From contig NZ_JAHLQI010000002.1 of the NCBI RefSeq assembly GCF_018918345.1, forward strand, positions 248,001 through 312,000: a stretch of 64,000 nt of DNA, written 5' to 3'. The notes beneath the pieces were generated by a model. That model was not told the origin of the DNA. It ran no database searches and saw only the letters and a list, made by a program, of their open reading frames with translations. Below are positions 24,009 through 33,859 of the stretch, in pieces. The stretch comes from Butyricicoccus intestinisimiae. GTDB lineage: Bacteria; Bacillota; Clostridia; Oscillospirales; Butyricicoccaceae. Position 1 is the stretch's first letter, and each line of letters starts with the position of its first letter. Made by a program: the position numbers and the translations under genes.

Positions 24009-24920
24009 TTACTTGTGTTCCTGAGCAAAATACGCTCTTGTCTGCGCAATGTCCTGCGCAATGGCGCGTTTGAGCTGCTCCGTGTCCGAGAACTGCTGTT
24101 CCGGACGCAGAAAGTGCAGCAGCTCGACTTCGATCAATTTGCCATACAAATCTCCGTCGAAGTCCAAAATATGCGGCTCTACGCACGCCTTATCACCCAA
24201 GCCGAACGTCGGATGCACGCCGATGTTGGTCACGGCAATGTGCGCCTCTTTGTTCGCCACAACGCGGGACACGTACACGCCGAACGGCGGCGCCTGCATC
24301 TCCGGCGGCAGCTCCAAATTGACGGTGCGGTACCCGATGGTTCTGCCGACCTGTCTGCCGTGCTGCACCACGCCGGTCAGGGCATACGGATGTCCCAAAA
24401 ACTTGGCTGCCTGCTCCATATTGCTCATCGCAATCTGCTGCCGGATATACGTCGAGCTGACGACAACGCCGTCAATGGAAACATTTTTGACAATGTCACA
24501 GCCGATGCCCAAGCGCTCGCACTCCGCCTTGAGCCGCTCCGGATTGCCCTGTCCGCGGTATCCAAAGTGATTGTTCTCCCCTGTGATAATCCAGCAGGCG
24601 TGAAACTGTCCCACCAGAACATCATCCACGAACTTCTGCCATTCCATGTTGCGCATCTCGTCATTGAAATGCGCAAAAATCACTTCGTCTACCCCGCCGC
24701 GCTCGCGGATTTCTTCGCCGCGGCGGCTCTCCGAAACAATCAGCGGCACGCGCTGACCGGTGATGACGGTATCCGGATGGGCGTCAAACGTGAACACGGA
24801 CGAAATCGCCCCGTTCTCCTTGGCACGCTTGACTGCCAGCTCCATGAGCGCCTGATGACCGCGGTGCACGCCGTCAAAATATCCCAGCGCAATGGCGCGT
24901 TTTGCGTCTTTCTCTATCAT
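24009..24920 (-). CDS. ribF: bifunctional riboflavin kinase / FAD synthetase
   Basis: It converts riboflavin to FMN and FMN to FAD. The 303 residues comprise the adenylyltransferase domain (ALGYFDGVHRGHQALM, the HxGH-like nucleotide motif; VVVSSTYIRQQIA) and the C-terminal riboflavin kinase domain (RTIGYRTVNLELP; PFGVYVSRV; EPHILDFDGDLYGKLIEVEL). The truB-ribF order is common in Firmicutes. A GAGGACC ribosome binding site lies upstream of ATG 24920, 33 nt after truB. A terminator follows. No FMN riboswitch is seen in this window. Confidence 0.96.
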   Translation of the reverse strand: MIEKDAKRAIALGYFDGVHRGHQALMELAVKRAKENGAISSVFTFDAHPDTVITGQRVPLIVSESRRGEEIRERGGVDEVIFAHFNDEMRNMEWQKFVDDVLVGQFHACWIITGENNHFGYRGQGNPERLKAECERLGIGCDIVKNVSIDGVVVSSTYIRQQIAMSNMEQAAKFLGHPYALTGVVQHGRQVGRTIGYRTVNLELPPEMQAPPFGVYVSRVVANKEAHIAVTNIGVHPTFGLGDKACVEPHILDFDGDLYGKLIEVELLHFLRPEQQFSDTEQLKRAIAQDIAQTRAYFAQEHK

Positions 24921-24953
24921 GATGGTTGGTCCTCTTCTCTCCGGTCTGTATGC

Positions 24954-25880
24954 TTACCGGAATCTTTTCTCATAAAACAGCGCGAGTCCGCCCCGATCCA
25001 GCGCATCCACGCGGCCGAGCATCCAGAATTCGCCCTGATAATACACACGGCACACAGCGCCCTGCTGCTGCGGCATGTCTGTCACATGCTCCGGCGTGAT
25101 AAACGCGCCGTGCATCGCCCGCTGATAGCCGTATTCGTCTATGCTGACGGCCGGATACATCTGAAACAAGCTGTCGGTCTGCAGCAGCAGTGACTCTATC
25201 GCATCCTGCTGTGCCGCCTGCTCAATCTGCTCCAAGCTGTAGCTTTGCTCCAGCGTATAGCAGCCGCTCTTGGTGCGCTGCAAGCCGGTCATGACGGCAT
25301 ACGTGCCCAGCGTCACGCCAAGGTCATGCACGAGCGTGCGCACATACGTGCCCTTGGAGCACAGAAAACGAATGCGTCCCTGCTGTGTCTGCTCGTCAAA
25401 CGCCAGCAGGGACGCTTCGTGCACGGCAATCGGGCGTGCCTTGCGCTCGACCTCCACGCCCTTGCGCGCGAGGTCATACAGCCGCTGTCCGTTCACCTTC
25501 ACGGCGGAATACATCGGCGGAATCTGCTCCTGCTCGCCGTGCATATTGTCCACCGCCTCGCGCAGCTGCTGCTCCGTCACGCGAACATCCGAACGCGCCG
25601 TCTCGGTTCCCGTGCTGTCTTGGGTGTCAGACGCCCAGCCCAGCGCAAACGCTGCGATGTATTCTTTGGACTGTGCGGCAGCCATATCCGCCGCCTTGGT
25701 CGCGCCGCCGACAAACACCGGCAGCACGCCGGTCGCCATCGGGTCGAGCGTGCCGCCGTGGCCGATGCGCCGCTCATGCAGGATGCCGCGCAGCTTTGCC
25801 ACAACGTCAAACGAGGTAAAATCCTGCGGTTTGTCAACGATTAAAACGCCGTTATAGCGCGATTCATGCTTCTTTGTCAC
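24954..25880 (-). CDS. truB: tRNA pseudouridine-55 synthase
   Basis: TruB makes pseudouridine in the T loop of tRNAs. The 308 residues contain the catalytic Asp in RRIGHGGTLDPMATGVLP (about residues 37-54), substrate contacts in KEYIAAFALGWASDTQD, and FLCSKGTYVRTLVHDLG. Its start lies 17 nt inside the 3' end of nrnA, showing translational coupling in the rimP-ribF operon. Confidence 0.96.
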   Translation of the reverse strand: MTKKHESRYNGVLIVDKPQDFTSFDVVAKLRGILHERRIGHGGTLDPMATGVLPVFVGGATKAADMAAAQSKEYIAAFALGWASDTQDSTGTETARSDVRVTEQQLREAVDNMHGEQEQIPPMYSAVKVNGQRLYDLARKGVEVERKARPIAVHEASLLAFDEQTQQGRIRFLCSKGTYVRTLVHDLGVTLGTYAVMTGLQRTKSGCYTLEQSYSLEQIEQAAQQDAIESLLLQTDSLFQMYPAVSIDEYGYQRAMHGAFITPEHVTDMPQQQGAVCRVYYQGEFWMLGRVDALDRGGLALFYEKRFR

Positions 25881-26829
25881 GATACACCTTTTCTGTCACA
25901 TCCAGTACCCGCCGCATTGCCTCCTGTGCAGGATACGGCAGCGTTGCACCGGCAGCGCGGACATGTCCGCCGCCGCCAAACTCTCGGCAGATTGCCGCTG
26001 CATCTACTTGCTTGGTCGTGCGGATGGAAACCTTGGTCGAACCGTTTTCCAGCTCAGAAAACGTCAGACCGACTTCTACGCCTTCAATCTGGCGCGGCAG
26101 ACCGGCAATCGAGTCCAAGTCATCCCAATCCGCGCCCGTGCGCTCACGGTCCTGCAGCCGAACCAGAACCGCCGCAATTTTTCCGTTGTGATGAAACTGC
26201 ATGGTATCATACAGAATTTTTTCCATCTCAAAGCGGGAACGGGACTTGGTGTCAAACAGCACCGTGTTGATGTCTCCGCAGTCCACGCCCGCCTGCAGGC
26301 AGGCAATGGCAACCTGATGGGTGTGCACGGTGGTATTGGTAAACTTAAAACAGCCGGTGTCCGTCGCCGTGCCGATGTACAGGCTCTGCGCGATGCCCTC
26401 ATCCAGCGCAACGCCCAATTCCGCAAGCAAATCCCAGATAATCTCTGCGCAGGCGCCGAATTCTCCGCCGATTAAATTGTCTTTCTTACCAAAACACGGG
26501 TTAAACTTATGATGGTCAATGACAACGTCCACACAGTCCGCATACTGCTGCATTTCCGGCGGCAGCATGTCTTGTGCCGCCACATCGACAGCAACAATGA
26601 TCTGCGCCTGAAAGCCCTCCGGCGCATAGTACGGCTCCACCAGATGCGCGTACCGGCGCGTCACGCCCTGATTTTCCGCAAGATACGCGGTCTTGCCCAG
26701 CTTGCGCAGTGCCTGACACAGCGCACCGGCGCTGCCCGTCGTGTCACCGTCCGGACGGCGATGCGTCAAAATCAAAACGTGATCTGCCTGCTTGAGCAGC
26801 TGTGCGGTGCGGGATACCGAGCCAATCAC
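25864..26829 (-). CDS. nrnA: DHH/DHHA1 phosphoesterase, NrnA-type oligoribonuclease/pAp phosphatase
   Basis: NrnA degrades nano-RNA dinucleotides and 3'-phosphoadenosine 5'-phosphate. The 321 residues have the DHH domain (ILTHRRPDGDTTGSAGAL; CVDVVIDHHKFN near residues 99-110) and the DHHA1 domain ending with FGGGGHVRAAGATL. It starts with GTG whose TGA overlap (GTGA) is the rbfA stop. The rbfA-nrnA-truB order is standard in Firmicutes. Confidence 0.94.
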   Translation of the reverse strand: MIGSVSRTAQLLKQADHVLILTHRRPDGDTTGSAGALCQALRKLGKTAYLAENQGVTRRYAHLVEPYYAPEGFQAQIIVAVDVAAQDMLPPEMQQYADCVDVVIDHHKFNPCFGKKDNLIGGEFGACAEIIWDLLAELGVALDEGIAQSLYIGTATDTGCFKFTNTTVHTHQVAIACLQAGVDCGDINTVLFDTKSRSRFEMEKILYDTMQFHHNGKIAAVLVRLQDRERTGADWDDLDSIAGLPRQIEGVEVGLTFSELENGSTKVSIRTTKQVDAAAICREFGGGGHVRAAGATLPYPAQEAMRRVLDVTEKVYRDKEA

Positions 26830-27179
26830 AGCTTGCCCTCCCGCTCCAGCTCATGCAGCACATCGTTGATGTGTGCGCCGTGCGTGATGGAGTCATCCAG
26901 TGTGAACACAATTTCCGGCGCATAGCGCATGCGAATCTTAGACGCGCACTCTCTGCGCAGATAGCCGCCCGCAGACTTCAGACCGCGCATGACGTCTTTT
27001 TTCTGCTGCTCATCGCCGAACACGCTGATATATGCCTTGGCATAGCGCAAATCACCGGTCACTTCGCAGCGCGTCACAGAAACCATCGCTTCGTGCACGC
27101 GCGGGTCTTTCAGGGTTCGAATGGCTTCGGACAGCGCCTTCTGAAACTCATCGCTGATGCGTTCGCTTCTCTGAGACAT
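26826..27179 (-). CDS. rbfA: 30S ribosome-binding factor A
   Basis: RbfA is a KH-fold protein that helps mature the 30S 5' end. The 117 residues show SQRSERISDEFQKALSEAIR, VHEAMVSVTRCEVTGDLRYA and IRMRYAPEIVFTLDDSITHG. GGAGGAACGTTT lies before ATG 27179. Separated from infB by a 110-nt gap that holds a terminator hairpin (27213-27258), so its level may depend on read-through. Confidence 0.96.
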   Translation of the reverse strand: MSQRSERISDEFQKALSEAIRTLKDPRVHEAMVSVTRCEVTGDLRYAKAYISVFGDEQQKKDVMRGLKSAGGYLRRECASKIRMRYAPEIVFTLDDSITHGAHINDVLHELEREGKL

Positions 27180-27212
27180 AAACGTTCCTCCTTTGTATCA
27201 AATCCTCATTCA

Positions 27213-27258
27213 AAAACAAACCGCGGGTGGGTGGCGTTCGGACGCACCCCACCCGCGG
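27213..27258 (-). terminator. hairpin terminator between infB and rbfA
   Basis: CCGCGGGTGGG (27221-27231) with TGGCG pairs with ACGC and CCCACCCGCGG (27248-27258); the minus-strand tail is TTTGTTTTT. It is inside the operon, after infB, so it is likely partial. Confidence 0.75.
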
Positions 27259-27289
27259 GAATTTCTTTTGTCAACGGGACGAGAACACC

Positions 27290-29782
27290 TTACGGCTTGA
27301 TCTGCTCCATAACGAAGGACTCGATGATGTCGCCTTCCTTCAGATCGTTGTAGTTCTCAATGCCCATGCCGCACTCATAGCCTGCGGTAACTTCCTTCGC
27401 ATCGTCCTTGAAGCGCTTCAGGGAGTTCAGGTGGCCCTCATGAATGACGATGCCGTCACGCACAATGCGAACCTCGCAGGAACGGACAATCTTGCCGTCC
27501 TGTACGTATGCACCGGCAATCGTGCCGATACCGGAGACCTTAAAGGTCTGACGAATCTCGGCGTGGCCGACAACAACTTCCTTGAACTTCGGATCGAGCA
27601 TGCCCTTCATTGCCTGCTCCATCTCCTCGATGCAGTCGTAAATGACGCGGTACAGACGGATTTCTACATCCTGATCGTGTGCGGAATCCGCTGCTACACG
27701 CTCCGGACGCACGTTAAAGCCGACAATAATGGCATTGGATGCCGCTGCCAGCATTACGTCGGATTCATTGATGGCACCAACAGCACCATGAATGACATTG
27801 ACGCGCACTTCCTCGTTGCTCAGCTTGAGCAGGGAGCTGCGAACCGCCTCGACAGAGCCCATCACGTCAGCCTTGATGATGATGTTGAGCTCCTTCATGT
27901 TGCCCTGCTGGATGGTGTCAAACAGATTCTCCAGCGTAACCTTCTGCATGGCCTTGTTGCGCTCTTCCTTCTCCTTCTCCTTGCGCTGCTCAACCAGCTC
28001 ACGAGCCATGCGCTCGTTGTCAACAGCGTAGAAGATGTCACCGGCATCCGGCACTTCGCCCAGACCGATAATCTCAACCGGAACAGACGGACCGGCATTT
28101 TCCAGCTTGCGTCCGCGCTCGTCGGTCATGACACGAACACGGCCGACTGCCTTGCCCGCGATGACAGTATCACCGGCATGCAGGGTACCGTTCTGCACGA
28201 GGACGGTAGCAACCGGACCGCGGCCGCGATCCAGCTTTGCCTCGATGACAGCGCCCTTTGCCTGACGGTTCGGGTTTGCCTTCAGCTCCTGCATATCTGC
28301 GGTCAGCAGAACCATTTCAAGCAGGTTTTCGATGCCGATGCCCTGCTTTGCGGAAATCTTGCAGACGATGGTTTCGCCGCCCCATTCTTCCGGTACCAGA
28401 CCGTGCTCGGTCAGCTGCTGCAGCACGCGATCCGGATCTGCGTTTTCCTTATCAATCTTATTGACAGCGACGATAATCGGAATCTCTGCTGCCTTTGCGT
28501 GGTTGATTGCCTCGATGGTCTGCGGCATGATGCCGTCATCTGCTGCGACAACCAGAATGGCAATATCCGTAATCTTTGCGCCGCGCGCACGCATGGAAGT
28601 AAATGCCGCATGACCCGGGGTATCCAGGAAGGTAATCGGACGGCCGTTTACCTTGACGCGGTATGCGCCGATGTGCTGGGTGATGCCGCCGGCCTCGCCT
28701 GCTGCAACATCGGTCTTGCGGATGCGGTCGAGCAGGGACGTCTTACCATGGTCAACGTGACCCATGACAACGATAACCGGGCTTCTCGGCTCCAGATTTT
28801 CTTCCTTGTCCTCGCTCTCATCAAACAGCTTTTCTTCGATGGTAACGTGTACTTCCTTCTCAACCTTTGCGCCCATTTCCTCTGCAACGATTGCCGCCGT
28901 GTCAAAGTCGATGGTCTGAGAAATATTTGCCATAACGCCCAGCTTGAGCAGCTCCTTGATGACGTCTGCTGCAGTGCGCTTCAGACGGGAAGCCAGCTCG
29001 CCGACATTGATTTCATCCGGAATCATAACCTTGAGCTGAATCTTCTTGAGCTCCTGCTGACGCTGCAGGCGCTTCATCTTCTCCTGCTCCTCCTGACGGC
29101 GCTTGTTGGAGAACGGTCTGCGTGCATCCGCCTTGCGGGTGATTTTCTGCTTGCCCGACTTCATGCGGTCAGCCTTCTGCGGAACCAGCGCGTCAATGCG
29201 GTCGTCGTAACGATCCAGATTGACATTGCCTGCGCCGCGGGTATCGACGCGGTGAATCTGCTTGCCCTTCGGCTGCTTGTGCTCCTCGGTCGTAACGGTA
29301 GACGTCGCCGCCTCGCCGGAGCCCTGCGGACGCAGAATCTGGCGCTGCTCATGCGGCTTTGCCTGACGATGGTTCTTCTTCTTGTCGTTGTTGAACTTCT
29401 TTTCCTCTGCAGCGGCAGTGTGCTGCTCCGGCTTCTTGCCTTCCTGCTTCTTAGCTTCCGGCTTTGCGTCGCGCTTCTGCTCCGGACGGCGGGAATCGCG
29501 GCGATCCTGCTTCTGGGTTCTGCCCATCGGCTGCTGACGAACAACCTGTGTCGTCGGCGCCTTTCTCTGAGCAGCCTGCTTATTCAGGACTTCCTCCATG
29601 TTATCCACCGGATGCTGCTTGGTCATATAATCAAAAATCAGATTCAGTTCATCGTTCTCCAGAACCTGCATGTGATTCTTCGGCGCGGTGAAATATTCTG
29701 CCATCACATCGGTGATGTCCTTGGTATCTACGCCAAAATCCTTAGCGACTTCATGTACACGGTATTTATTTTCAATACTCAT
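27290..29782 (-). CDS. infB: translation initiation factor IF-2
   Basis: IF-2 is the GTPase that brings initiator tRNA to the ribosome. The 830 residues start with an IF2N domain ([20 protein letters not shown]), a long charged linker rich in Lys, Gln and Arg, a second IF2N-like region near residues 245-310 ([20 protein letters not shown]), then the G domain with [28 protein letters not shown] and AVNKIDKE, followed by domains II-IV (initiator-tRNA binding at the end). Its ATG overlaps the YlxQ stop (ATGA); GGAGGTG is 8 nt upstream. Confidence 0.98.
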   Translation of the reverse strand: MSIENKYRVHEVAKDFGVDTKDITDVMAEYFTAPKNHMQVLENDELNLIFDYMTKQHPVDNMEEVLNKQAAQRKAPTTQVVRQQPMGRTQKQDRRDSRRPEQKRDAKPEAKKQEGKKPEQHTAAAEEKKFNNDKKKNHRQAKPHEQRQILRPQGSGEAATSTVTTEEHKQPKGKQIHRVDTRGAGNVNLDRYDDRIDALVPQKADRMKSGKQKITRKADARRPFSNKRRQEEQEKMKRLQRQQELKKIQLKVMIPDEINVGELASRLKRTAADVIKELLKLGVMANISQTIDFDTAAIVAEEMGAKVEKEVHVTIEEKLFDESEDKEENLEPRSPVIVVMGHVDHGKTSLLDRIRKTDVAAGEAGGITQHIGAYRVKVNGRPITFLDTPGHAAFTSMRARGAKITDIAILVVAADDGIMPQTIEAINHAKAAEIPIIVAVNKIDKENADPDRVLQQLTEHGLVPEEWGGETIVCKISAKQGIGIENLLEMVLLTADMQELKANPNRQAKGAVIEAKLDRGRGPVATVLVQNGTLHAGDTVIAGKAVGRVRVMTDERGRKLENAGPSVPVEIIGLGEVPDAGDIFYAVDNERMARELVEQRKEKEKEERNKAMQKVTLENLFDTIQQGNMKELNIIIKADVMGSVEAVRSSLLKLSNEEVRVNVIHGAVGAINESDVMLAAASNAIIVGFNVRPERVAADSAHDQDVEIRLYRVIYDCIEEMEQAMKGMLDPKFKEVVVGHAEIRQTFKVSGIGTIAGAYVQDGKIVRSCEVRIVRDGIVIHEGHLNSLKRFKDDAKEVTAGYECGMGIENYNDLKEGDIIESFVMEQIKP

Positions 29783-30243
29783 GCGCGTTCACCTCCACGT
29801 TTCGTATAGGTTGACTTTCTCTTGCCGCCGGCAGTATGCTTGCCGGCAGTCTTGCTGTGCGTTTTTTTCGTACCGCGGCGCGCCTCGATGCGCTGCTTTT
29901 TCTGCGCCAGCTGCTGTGCAATCGGCGTATACTGTGCATCGGCGTTTGCCGCCTTTTGTGCTGCCGCCGCCGCAAATCCGGCGTCGGTAATGCAGCAGAT
30001 AGACGTTGCCGTGCGTCCCAGCGCCCAGCCCAGCTCCTGCGCGTCATCCGTCAGACGAATGACCGGTACGTTTTTTTGTTCGGCGTGACGCTCGGCACGC
30101 CGCGTAATATTTGCTCCGGCATCTGCTGCCAGCAGCAGCAGACGCGCTTCCCCTGCGAAAACGGTATCGGCAACAGCATCGTCACCACTGACCAGCTTTC
30201 CCGCGCGGAAGCACAGGCCGAGCAATCGCAATATCTCATGCAT
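29779..30243 (-). CDS. L7Ae/L30e-type RNA-binding protein YlxQ
   Basis: YlxQ-type proteins carry the L7Ae kink-turn RNA-binding fold. The 154 residues begin [20 protein letters not shown] and include [17 protein letters not shown] and [20 protein letters not shown] (typical L7Ae). The C-terminal 50 residues are Lys/Arg-rich ([20 protein letters not shown]). It overlaps ylxR at the 5' end and infB at the 3' end, in the conserved nusA-ylxR-ylxQ-infB order. Function unclear, possibly a k-turn binder. Confidence 0.88.
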   Translation of the reverse strand: MHEILRLLGLCFRAGKLVSGDDAVADTVFAGEARLLLLAADAGANITRRAERHAEQKNVPVIRLTDDAQELGWALGRTATSICCITDAGFAAAAAQKAANADAQYTPIAQQLAQKKQRIEARRGTKKTHSKTAGKHTAGGKRKSTYTKRGGERA

Positions 30244-30511
30244 TGATATTCTGCTCCATCTGTTCCGTCAGCTGGTCATATACCTCGTCCGGAATTTGAC
30301 AGCCGAACGCATTTCCCAGCGCATTTTTCTTTCTTGCTTTGGCAAGGCACTTGGCATCCGGGCAGATATAAGCACCGCGTCCCGGATTTTTGCCGCGGAA
30401 GTCCAGCGCAATTTCCCCTTCGGGCGAACGCACCACGCGGATCAGCTCCCGTTTGGGCTTCATTTCTCGGCAGCCGACACATTGACGCATTGGTATTTTC
30501 TTTTTCTGCAC
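30236..30511 (-). CDS. ylxR: YlxR family RNA-binding protein
   Basis: The 91-residue basic protein belongs to the YlxR family (RnpM in Bacillus subtilis). It begins KKIPMRQCVGCREMKPKREL and includes VRSPEGEIALDFRGKNPGRG and AYICPDAKCLAKARKKNALG. Members bind RNA, and RnpM was shown to modulate RNase P. The start is GTG at 30511, after GGAGGG. Lies between nusA and ylxQ and overlaps ylxQ. Confidence 0.9.
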   Translation of the reverse strand: MQKKKIPMRQCVGCREMKPKRELIRVVRSPEGEIALDFRGKNPGRGAYICPDAKCLAKARKKNALGNAFGCQIPDEVYDQLTEQMEQNINA

Positions 30512-30526
30512 CGAAAAAGCCCTCCT

Positions 30527-31627
30527 TTATTCTTCGACCAGCAGGTCTTCGTCAGCCTGCTCTGCCTGTTCCTTGGCAGCGCTCTCCGAACCAATATCAA
30601 TCTTGCAGCCAGTCAGCTTTGCAGCCAGACGTGCGTTCTGACCTTCCTTGCCGATTGCCAGAGACAGCTGATCGTCCGGTACGGTGACGCGGCAGCTCTT
30701 GCCGTCCGGCAGCATAGCCGCGCTGATGACGTCAGCCGGGCTGAGTGCTGCGGAAACAAAGTCTGCCATGTTCTCGGAATACTTGATGATGTCGATTTTT
30801 TCGCCGGACAGCTCGTTGACAATGCTGCCTACACGAGAGCCGCGCGGGCCGACACAAGCACCGATCGGATCAACCTTTTCATCATGGGTCATAACGGCAA
30901 TCTTGGTGCGGTTGCCTGCCTCGCGGGCAATCGACTTGATTTCCACAACGCCGTCATGAATTTCCGGTACTTCCAGCTCAAACAGACGCTTGACCAGACC
31001 CGGATGGGTGCGGGACAGCAGAATCTGCGGGCCGTGCATGCCCTTGCGAACCTCTACGACATAGACCTTGATGCGCTGCCCCTCGGTCAGAACCTCGCCC
31101 GGTACCTGCTCGCCCTTGGCCAGTGCGGTTTCAATCTTTTCGCCCTCGCTGACAACCTCAACAATAATCGTGCCGCTTTCCGGATCCACACGGAATACGG
31201 TTGCGTTGAGGATTTCGTGCTCGCGGGAGCTGTACTCATTGTAAGCCATGCCGCGCTCGGACTCGCGGATGCCCTGAATGATGACCTGCTTGGCAGCCTG
31301 TGCTGCAATGCGGCCGAACTTCTTGGTCTCGATGCCAACGCGGACAAAGTCACCCAGCGATACACGCGGGCTGATCTTCTTTGCGTCTTCCAGAGAAATC
31401 TCGGTCAGCGGATCCTCTGCCTCGTCGACAACTTCCTTGGATGCGTACATGTGGATGGTCTTTTCGTCCATATCCGGCTCAACATATACGTTGTCGCACT
31501 TGAGACCGTCGTTGTCCTTTTTATACGCGGTCAGCAGTGCCTGACATACGCGATCGAGCATATAATCGACCGGAATTCCTTTTTCTTTTTCCAGCTGCTC
31601 CAGTGCTGCAAAAAATTCTGCGTTCAT
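30527..31627 (-). CDS. nusA: transcription termination/antitermination factor NusA
   Basis: NusA binds RNA polymerase and controls pausing and termination. The 366 residues show the N-terminal polymerase-binding domain (VDYMLDRVCQALLTAYKK), the S1 domain (ATVFRVDPESGTIIVEVV), KH1 and KH2 (MTHDEKVDPIGACVGPRGSR; LSLAIGKEGQNARLAAKLTG) and a short acidic tail. It has no E. coli-like acidic repeats, as expected in Firmicutes. It is the second gene of the rimP operon, 69 nt after rimP. Confidence 0.97.
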   Translation of the reverse strand: MNAEFFAALEQLEKEKGIPVDYMLDRVCQALLTAYKKDNDGLKCDNVYVEPDMDEKTIHMYASKEVVDEAEDPLTEISLEDAKKISPRVSLGDFVRVGIETKKFGRIAAQAAKQVIIQGIRESERGMAYNEYSSREHEILNATVFRVDPESGTIIVEVVSEGEKIETALAKGEQVPGEVLTEGQRIKVYVVEVRKGMHGPQILLSRTHPGLVKRLFELEVPEIHDGVVEIKSIAREAGNRTKIAVMTHDEKVDPIGACVGPRGSRVGSIVNELSGEKIDIIKYSENMADFVSAALSPADVISAAMLPDGKSCRVTVPDDQLSLAIGKEGQNARLAAKLTGCKIDIGSESAAKEQAEQADEDLLVEE

Positions 31628-31696
31628 GTTTGATATTCACTCCTTATTGTGTGCGGCATGGCTTAGCGCCATACCTAAATGAGAAGACATTTCGAA

Positions 31697-32167
31697 TTAG
31701 ATGGATACGTACAGACGAACCGCTGCAATATCCTTTGGCTCATAAACGGTGACGGTGCCGTCCTCCTCCAGCGTGACTGAGCCGGTCTCGCTGTCGTAAT
31801 CCTTCAGGATGCCAACGGCGGTTCTGCTGCCGTTGATCGGGCGATAGAAGCGCAGCTCTACCTCCTGTCCCATGCAGGATGCAAAATGCTCCGGACGTCT
31901 CAGGCGGCGCGTCAGGCCTGCCGAAGAGACACACAGCGTATACGGCGGAAGCGATGCAAATTCCTTTTCATCCATAAACGGGTCCACATAACGGGACAGC
32001 TTCTCGCAGTCATCAATATCGGTATGACCTTCGCGGTCAATCGTAATGGTCAGCATATACTGACCGCCTTCCTTTTCGAAGGTGACGTCCCACAGATGGA
32101 TGCCCATTTCTGCGGCACATGGTGCACTAATATCCCAGACGCGCTGGCATACTTCTCTTGCTGTCAT
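31697..32167 (-). CDS. rimP: ribosome maturation factor RimP
   Basis: RimP helps assemble 30S subunits. The 156 residues have the N-terminal alpha/beta domain (EVCQRVWDISAPCAAEMG; GGQYMLTITIDREGHTDIDD) and the C-terminal SH3-like domain (YTLCVSSAGLTRRLRRPEHF; VTLEEDGTVTVYEPKDIAAV). ATG 32167 is preceded by GGAGGG. An in-frame upstream ATG at 32227 exists but lies before the leader hairpin, so I did not use it. First gene of the long translation operon. Confidence 0.93.
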   Translation of the reverse strand: MTAREVCQRVWDISAPCAAEMGIHLWDVTFEKEGGQYMLTITIDREGHTDIDDCEKLSRYVDPFMDEKEFASLPPYTLCVSSAGLTRRLRRPEHFASCMGQEVELRFYRPINGSRTAVGILKDYDSETGSVTLEEDGTVTVYEPKDIAAVRLYVSI

Positions 32168-32196
32168 GATTCCCTCCGCAACAATAACAATAAGAA

Positions 32197-32216
32197 AGAG
32201 TGGGTTTCCCCACTCT
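32197..32216 (-). terminator. hairpin in the rimP leader (possible attenuator)
   Basis: On the minus strand AGAGTGGG, GAAA loop, CCCACTCT, followed by TTCTTATTG. It lies between the promoter (32247-32275) and rimP, so it could act as an attenuator or mRNA stabiliser. Confidence 0.6.
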
Positions 32217-32246
32217 CCTTGGATCATAATTCTTACACTATTGGTA

Positions 32247-32275
32247 ATTATAGCACCAATTCACATGCAATGCAA
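32247..32275 (-). promoter_or_regulatory. sigma-A promoter of the rimP operon
   Basis: On the minus strand TTGCAT (32270-32275), a 17-nt spacer and TATAAT (32247-32252). Confidence 0.75.
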
Positions 32276-32295
32276 GAAAAACTTTCGCAGCCGGC

Positions 32296-33723
32296 TCAAC
32301 CGCGGCGCAGCAGCTTGTTGACGGACAGCAGAATTTCCCGCGCGTTTATCGCAGCGAGCAGCACGAACAGCGCCGGTACCAGTACAAACCAGAACGGAAC
32401 CTCCGCCGTCATAATCAAAGCCTGTACAAACAAAATGACAACGCTGACGAGCGTTTTCTTGATGTTCCACTGAATCTTGAGATACTTCTGCGTGTCAAAT
32501 GCACGGATGAGGAACAGAACAAAATAGCTGATAAAGGTCGCAATGCCTGCACCCATAGCACCCCAGAATGCGCCAAAATTGTTGCCCAGAACCGGAATCA
32601 AGATGCAGTTGAGGACAATGTTGACAACCGCACAAATCATTGTCGTGACCATAGAATTTCTGCTCTTCAGGCGCAGCATGTATACGCTTGCGAGGAAGGT
32701 TGCCAGCAGACCAAACGTTGTACCCAAGGTCAAAACCGGAATATACCGCCACGAGATAAAGAAGTCCTTGCCAACCATAAAAGTCATGACGACTTTAGAA
32801 ATCATAATCAAGCCGGAGCTTCCGATAAACGCAATAGACGAATAGGCACCGAGCACTTTACTGAAAAAGGCCACCTGTTCTTTGGGATCGCTCTCCTTGA
32901 CAGCAGAAATCTGCCATGCATCCGCAAAAAGATTGGCAACAACAAGCAAAATATTCGGAATTTTTGTCGCCGCAGCATACAGACCATTGGCCTGTGTGTT
33001 GATGAAAAAGATAATCATATATCGGTCAGACATATTGATAATCCACTGGCAAACCGTCTGCGGAACCAGCGGCAGCGCGTATTTGCGCATCCGCTTGGAC
33101 AAACCACGATCCATTTTCCGGCTCATTGGGGAGATCAGATACCGATGCTCCTTTGCCAGAACAAACATCAGGAGACCTGTGGCAACATCGGCAAGGATAT
33201 TCGCCAGCAAGTAACCCATGATGCGGAAATGCGGCAGCAAAAGAATGTTCAGAATGACATTGAGAAAGGTATTGGCGATGCCATTGGCTGCATACATTTT
33301 GTTATAGCCCATGCTAAGGGCAAACTGAACACACAGCGTGCGCAGGCTGGATGCAAGAACAAACGCCAAAACCGCAATCGTATAGCCGGACATGAAGTCC
33401 ATAAACAGCGTCAGAATCGGAGAAACGACAGCTAGGCAGACAAATCCCGCTAGTATCGTATAAAGACCGCTGCTGAATACGCTGCTCTTATCGGTTCCCT
33501 TTTCCAAGCCGAAGCGGATGACCGCGTTGTTGATGCCCACCGAGGCAATCGGAATCATCAGCTGACCGACATTGATGAGCGCATCGACGGTACCATACTC
33601 ACCCGTAGACAGGATGTTGGTATAGTACGGCAGCATGAGGAACACGAGCACCTTGGAGGAAAATGTGCCGATGGCAAAAATCAAGGTATTGCCCATCAGC
33701 TTTTTGTATCTGTTTTGTGCCAT
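32296..33723 (-). CDS. oligosaccharide flippase family (Wzx/RfbX-like) membrane protein
   Basis: The 475-residue, highly hydrophobic protein has about 12-14 membrane helices and the MATE/MOP flippase pattern (GNTLIFAIGTFSSKVLVFLM, YGTVDALINVGQLMIPIASV, and NAVIRFGLEKG). Members flip lipid-linked glycans for surface polysaccharides. No glycosyltransferase cluster lies nearby, so the substrate cannot be named. It has its own promoter (33763-33791) whose -35 overlaps the rplQ terminator, and precedes the rimP promoter with no clear terminator of its own. Confidence 0.82.
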   Translation of the reverse strand: MAQNRYKKLMGNTLIFAIGTFSSKVLVFLMLPYYTNILSTGEYGTVDALINVGQLMIPIASVGINNAVIRFGLEKGTDKSSVFSSGLYTILAGFVCLAVVSPILTLFMDFMSGYTIAVLAFVLASSLRTLCVQFALSMGYNKMYAANGIANTFLNVILNILLLPHFRIMGYLLANILADVATGLLMFVLAKEHRYLISPMSRKMDRGLSKRMRKYALPLVPQTVCQWIINMSDRYMIIFFINTQANGLYAAATKIPNILLVVANLFADAWQISAVKESDPKEQVAFFSKVLGAYSSIAFIGSSGLIMISKVVMTFMVGKDFFISWRYIPVLTLGTTFGLLATFLASVYMLRLKSRNSMVTTMICAVVNIVLNCILIPVLGNNFGAFWGAMGAGIATFISYFVLFLIRAFDTQKYLKIQWNIKKTLVSVVILFVQALIMTAEVPFWFVLVPALFVLLAAINAREILLSVNKLLRRG

Positions 33724-33762
33724 AGAATACTTCCTTACTCGATTTGTGTTTAGAATAGTATG

Positions 33763-33791
33763 ATTATATCACAGGCTACATCAAAACGCAA
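33763..33791 (-). promoter_or_regulatory. promoter of the flippase gene
   Basis: On the minus strand TTGCGT (33786-33791), a 17-nt spacer and TATAAT (33763-33768). Its -35 box overlaps the U-tract of the ribosomal-operon terminator. Confidence 0.6.
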
Positions 33792-33832
33792 AAAAAGAGA
33801 TTGTTCCGATAGCATGCGCTCGAAACAATCTC
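33790..33832 (-). terminator. terminator of the S10-spc-alpha operon
   Basis: GAGATTGTT (33797-33805) pairs with AACAATCTC (33824-33832); an A-run below 33797 gives a U6-7 tail. Directly after rplQ. Confidence 0.88.
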
Positions 33833-33859
33833 CTTTCGGATTCATTGATTATCGATCAA

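Noticed and set aside
25866-26270. Plus-strand frames in nrnA
   Set aside because: Shadow frames of a conserved DHH protein with an overlapping gene order.
27227-29809. 860-codon open frame antisense to infB
   Set aside because: Mirror of IF-2, which has all its GTPase motifs; the antisense protein shows no family pattern.
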